Shown in pieces: positions 61,364 to 64,000 of a stretch of DNA of 64,000 nt. The position numbers were made by a program, and so were the translations under genes. A model generated the notes under the pieces. The model did no database searches and was not told the origin of the DNA. It saw only the letters and a list, made by a program, of their open reading frames with translations. Positions within the stretch are counted from its first letter, which is position 1. Each line of letters starts with the position of its first letter. The DNA comes from an uncultured Bacilli bacterium (lineage in GTDB: Bacteria; Bacillota_I; Bacilli_A; RF39; UBA660), in NCBI GenBank assembly GCA_934095825.1, contig CAKOKQ010000003.1, positions 88,948 through 152,947 on the forward strand, in the 5' to 3' direction.

Positions 61364-63337
61364 ATGAAAGAAGAGACAAAAAAATATTTAAATTTATTAA
61401 AGATACTTAGTGTTGATATGATAGATGCGGCTGGGGCAGGTTATCCGGGTATTTCTTTGGGTGCTAGTAGTATTATTTATACACTTTTTACTGAACATCT
61501 AAATATTATGCCAACTTCTCCACAGTGGTTGAATCGGGATCGTCTGGTTTTGTCAGCGGCGCATGCAACGGGGCTTGTGTATGCTAATATGTATATGGCA
61601 GGCTTTGATATTACTTTAGAAGATTTAAAAAAATTTGGGCAACCAAATAGTAAGACACCTCTTTTAAATGATATGTTAAAGACTAGTGGTATTGATTTAA
61701 CGACGGGACCATCGGGGTATGGTTTTAGTGCGGCTGTTGGTATGGCTATCGGCGAAAAATATTATCAAAGTTTACTAAGTAAATATATTAAGAGTCAAAA
61801 GTTAATTAATCATTATATTTATTGTTTAATAAGTGATGGCGATATAGAATCAGGACTTTTAATGGAAGCAGCTTCTTTGGCAGGACTTTATAACTTAGGT
61901 AATTTGATTGTGTTATATGATTCTAATAACATGACGATGGATAATAATTTAGAAAAATCTAGTATTGATGATATTTTAAAAAAGTTTTCCAGTATGGGTT
62001 GGCAAACTGATTATGTTGGGGAAGGTTCGTCAGTTGATAAAGTTGATAAAGCTATTAAAAGAGCCAAGAGAGTAACTAATAAACCTAGTTTGATTGAAAT
62101 TAAAACGGTTATTGGTAAAGACTCGTTCAACCAAAATACTAATATTGTTCATGACCACCCTTTAACAAAAGATGATTTAGAAAATTTAAAGAGAAAATAT
62201 GGCTTTAGTACAGAAAAGTTTAATGTTGATGATAAATTATTAGATAGCTATCGTAAATATATTCGAAATAGAGTTTGTAGAAAGTTCAAATTATGGCAGG
62301 AATATCATGATGCGATGGCAAAATATCCGTCAAATGAAATTAGAATGCTGGTTAATTTTGCTGATAATAAAGATATTGGTTTTAATATCGATATGAATAG
62401 TTTTAAAATTGAAAATACTTATCAAGAAGAAATGACCGAATCTAATAATAAAATTTTAAATATTTTGGCTGATAAGATTCCCTTTATTTTAGGGGGTTCA
62501 AGTGATATGGCTTCTAGTTGTCGCGTTAACTTAAGTAAGGAAGCCAATTTTACTTCTAAAAATTATCTGGGGCGTAATATAACTTTTGGCGTTAGAGAAG
62601 CGGCAATGGGCAGTATTGTAAGCGGGATTTCTACTTATGGTTTTCAAACTTTTGCCGCAACCCATTTAAGATATGCTTATAATATGTTAGAAGATATAAA
62701 AATGAATTCGTTAATGAATTTGCCGGTTTGTTATATTTTTACTCATGATGGTTTTAGTAATTCTAAGAAAGGTTCTGTGGAATCTAGTTTTGAAGTACTT
62801 AATGTATTAAGAAATATACCCAATGTTTTAGTTTTTAGACCTAGTGATATTAATGAGATTATAGGTGTTTGGGGGACAATTTTAAAAGCTAAACAGACTA
62901 CTTGTTTGATTTTAAGTGGCGAAATAACACACATTTTAAAAGGAAGTAAAGTAACTGGCGCTAGTAAGGGGGCTTATATTATTAGGGAAAGTAAGAGTAA
63001 TGTTGCAACCGTATTGAGTAGTGGTTTTGATATTACTTTAACTTTAGTTGTTGCTGAGGAATTAATGAAGGAGGGCCTCGATTTAAGAGTAGTTTCGGTA
63101 CCATGTAAGAATCTTTTAGATAAAATGAGTGATAGTGATAAAAATGCTCTTTTGGCTGGCAAAGTTATTGTGTTAGAATCTTCGGGTAAAGATATGTGGT
63201 GTCGTTATACTTCTTATGATAATATTATTGGCATTGATGATGTTATGCCTAGTGGTAGTGTTAACCAAAGTATGCAACAGTTAGGCTTTGACAAAGAAAG
63301 TATTAAATCTAAAATAAAAAATATCTTAAAAAAATAA
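61364..63337 (+). CDS. Transketolase-like enzyme with substituted active-site residues
   Basis: The 657-residue protein has transketolase layout: DAAGAGYPGISLGASSIIY, RLVLSAAHATGLVYANMYMA, SDGDIESGLLMEAASLAGLY (TPP site), DSNNMTMD and GVREAAMGSIVSGI with the catalytic Glu. Key His positions differ: GHPG reads GYPG, GHPE is absent (SKTPLLND), and THD is followed by SNSKKG instead of GEDGPTHQP. TPP binding is probably kept, while donor and phosphate binding are altered. It may use another substrate or be a paralogue of a true transketolase. It is a single gene with a strong terminator. Confidence 0.8.
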   Translation: MKEETKKYLNLLKILSVDMIDAAGAGYPGISLGASSIIYTLFTEHLNIMPTSPQWLNRDRLVLSAAHATGLVYANMYMAGFDITLEDLKKFGQPNSKTPLLNDMLKTSGIDLTTGPSGYGFSAAVGMAIGEKYYQSLLSKYIKSQKLINHYIYCLISDGDIESGLLMEAASLAGLYNLGNLIVLYDSNNMTMDNNLEKSSIDDILKKFSSMGWQTDYVGEGSSVDKVDKAIKRAKRVTNKPSLIEIKTVIGKDSFNQNTNIVHDHPLTKDDLENLKRKYGFSTEKFNVDDKLLDSYRKYIRNRVCRKFKLWQEYHDAMAKYPSNEIRMLVNFADNKDIGFNIDMNSFKIENTYQEEMTESNNKILNILADKIPFILGGSSDMASSCRVNLSKEANFTSKNYLGRNITFGVREAAMGSIVSGISTYGFQTFAATHLRYAYNMLEDIKMNSLMNLPVCYIFTHDGFSNSKKGSVESSFEVLNVLRNIPNVLVFRPSDINEIIGVWGTILKAKQTTCLILSGEITHILKGSKVTGASKGAYIIRESKSNVATVLSSGFDITLTLVVAEELMKEGLDLRVVSVPCKNLLDKMSDSDKNALLAGKVIVLESSGKDMWCRYTSYDNIIGIDDVMPSGSVNQSMQQLGFDKESIKSKIKNILKK

Positions 63338-63394
63338 AAAGTAATCTTGTTAAAATATATTAATTTATAATTAAACAAAATTACTTTTTTTAGT
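63336..63394 (+). terminator. Intrinsic terminator of the transketolase-like gene
   Basis: AAAGTAATC-TTGTT pairs with AACAA-AATTACTTT across a ~30-nt loop, followed by T-run. Confidence 0.65.
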
Positions 63395-63430
63395 AGATTT
63401 ATACTGGTCTTTATGGTACCATATTAGATA

Positions 63431-63699
63431 GATACATTTGATTGTTAGGTGCTTTCTTTCTCAGTCCATTTTTATCTTTTAAAAGTGGAAGGAGGCGGTC
63501 CTGTGAATGATTCTAAATGGAGTATTTAATTATGCTCATAGTAATTTTAGCCCTAGTGGACGAAATTATAAATTCCATCAAAAGGAAGTAAATTTTTTAA
63601 TAAAAAATTTGAGAAGCACCTACTCAACATTGAATAGGTGCTTCTCACAAATAACCATAATGGACTGAGAAACATCTAACATACGAAATCAAATGTATC
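63431..63699. repeat. Inverted-repeat-bounded locus with type I toxin-like gene
   Basis: Arms 63431-63468 and 63661-63699 are imperfect inverted repeats (GATACATTTGATT and TCAGTCCA in each), so a plus-strand RNA would close 5' to 3'. It ends in TCTTTTTTT. Inside lie the toxin-like frame at 63503-63591 and a 12-bp perfect hairpin at 63611-63646. Confidence 0.6.
63503..63591 (+). pseudogene. Type I toxin-like small hydrophobic peptide, frameshifted
   Basis: AGGAGG precedes GTG AAT GAT (MNDSKWSI, then stop). One more T in the TTT run at 63525-63527 would join it to ATG 63532, which reads MLIVILALVDEIINSIKRK and stops: together about 29 residues with a hydrophobic helix and charged tail, as in Fst/holin-like toxins. 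As it stands only the downstream ATG could give a 19-residue peptide without a site of its own. Confidence 0.45.
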
Positions 63700-63765
63700 T
63701 CTTTTTTTATTTAAGAACTCTCGTTCTTTCTAATAGTAGTATAGCATACTTTATTTTTTTTGCAA
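63605..63765 (-). ncRNA. Candidate antisense RNA of the toxin-like locus
   Basis: On the minus strand TTGCAA (63760-63765), 16 bp, TATACT (63738-63743) with a TGC extension forms a good promoter. The 12-bp hairpin at 63611-63646 followed by a T-run near 63605 would end a ~125-nt RNA that overlaps the plus-strand toxin transcript's 3' region, as in par/Fst loci. No expression evidence. Confidence 0.4.
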
Positions 63766-63899
63766 CTATTTGTTTGTCAGGGATAAAATAAATTTTTAAC
63801 TTCCCGTTTTTTTACGCTGGGTAGTTAATCTTAAAAAATAATATGTAAACTACTATATTATAATTATAATAAATTTTTTGCTAGTTATACTTACTAAAA

Positions 63900-63923
63900 A
63901 AGACTTATCAAATTTGATAAGTC
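63900..63923 (-). terminator. Intrinsic terminator of the gene at the right edge
   Basis: GACTTATCAAA and TTTGATAAGTC form an 11-bp perfect stem; on the minus strand it is followed by six T, directly after the stop at 63924. Confidence 0.7.
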
Positions 63924-64000
63924 TCAGATTGTTGACAAAATGGCATGTTCTAAAAAGAATGTGTCTATTTTTTTAAATTTATTTGTGAATTTTGCTAAAA
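63924..64000 (-). CDS. C-terminal end of a gene running off the window
   Basis: The minus-strand frame is open from the window edge to TGA at 63926-63924, reading LAKFTNKFKKIDTFFLEHAI and then LSTI. The immediate terminator supports a true gene end. Product unknown from 24 residues. Confidence 0.35.
   Translation of the reverse strand, partial: LAKFTNKFKKIDTFFLEHAILSTI

Noticed and set aside
63431..63699. Terminal inverted repeats of a transposon
   Set aside because: The arms are imperfect, there is no transposase or target duplication, and the internal signals fit a small toxin RNA locus better; not fully excluded.

Overview
The window is very AT-rich DNA with Gram-positive gene order (FtsI/SpoVD-type PBP next to mraY; dnaG-rpoD-trmK; divergent yqfQ-like gene; dgkA; RNase J; NifU-type and S1-domain small proteins). 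TGA is used as a stop and TGG as Trp, so the code is standard. A rubredoxin-[FeFe] hydrogenase points to an anaerobic fermenter. Together with lone type IV pilus-like genes, no recognisable sporulation operon and many small Asn-rich surface proteins, this suggests an uncultured gut Bacillota of the Bacilli (RF39/Erysipelotrichales-like). That placement is inference.

Region by region: 1-9.9 kb is an accessory zone of decayed genes (frameshifted MerR, winged-helix tail, RhuM/Fic chimera, transposase fragment, a MITE-like element) around an intact restriction-modification pair bracketed by a 60-bp direct repeat. 9.9-16.2 kb holds a surface-protein island: a tandem-XRE regulator, two glycine-rich secreted proteins, a Fic protein, a CHAP-like protein lacking its catalytic residues, and a membrane protein. 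16.4-26.2 kb is the PBP-mraY pair, with the PBP gene split by a 6,863-bp element. 26.3-50.2 kb is mostly housekeeping (tRNA-Leu, thioredoxin-like, MATE-kinase fusion, RNase J-like, RmuC, membrane glycosyltransferases, tyrosine recombinase, DXS, hydrogenase, dnaG-rpoD-trmK, type IV pilus-like gspF and prepilin peptidase). 50.4-57.7 kb is a second surface-protein/accessory zone, and 58-63.4 kb carries glycolipid and carbohydrate enzymes. A type I toxin-like locus lies at 63.4-63.8 kb.

Two systems stand out. First, a large serine recombinase sits at the right end of an element that splits the PBP gene exactly inside the transpeptidase SxN motif. Joining the gene at a shared AA dinucleotide restores one 635-codon frame, and the element-side half-sites form an imperfect palindrome with equal 12-nt spacing on each side of that dinucleotide. 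This is a reversible gene interruption of the skin-element type, but in a cell-wall synthase. Second, two surface-protein genes 38 kb apart (13074 and 50721) are each preceded by a ~240-bp segment bounded by inverted copies of the same 25-bp recombinase-like site, with different spacers at the two loci. Each segment carries two tandem TTTGAC repeat pairs. These look like paired invertible promoter switches for phase-variable surface proteins. A lone tyrosine recombinase at 35.4-36.5 kb is a candidate invertase.

All calls come from reading the sequence and remembered family features; no search was run.
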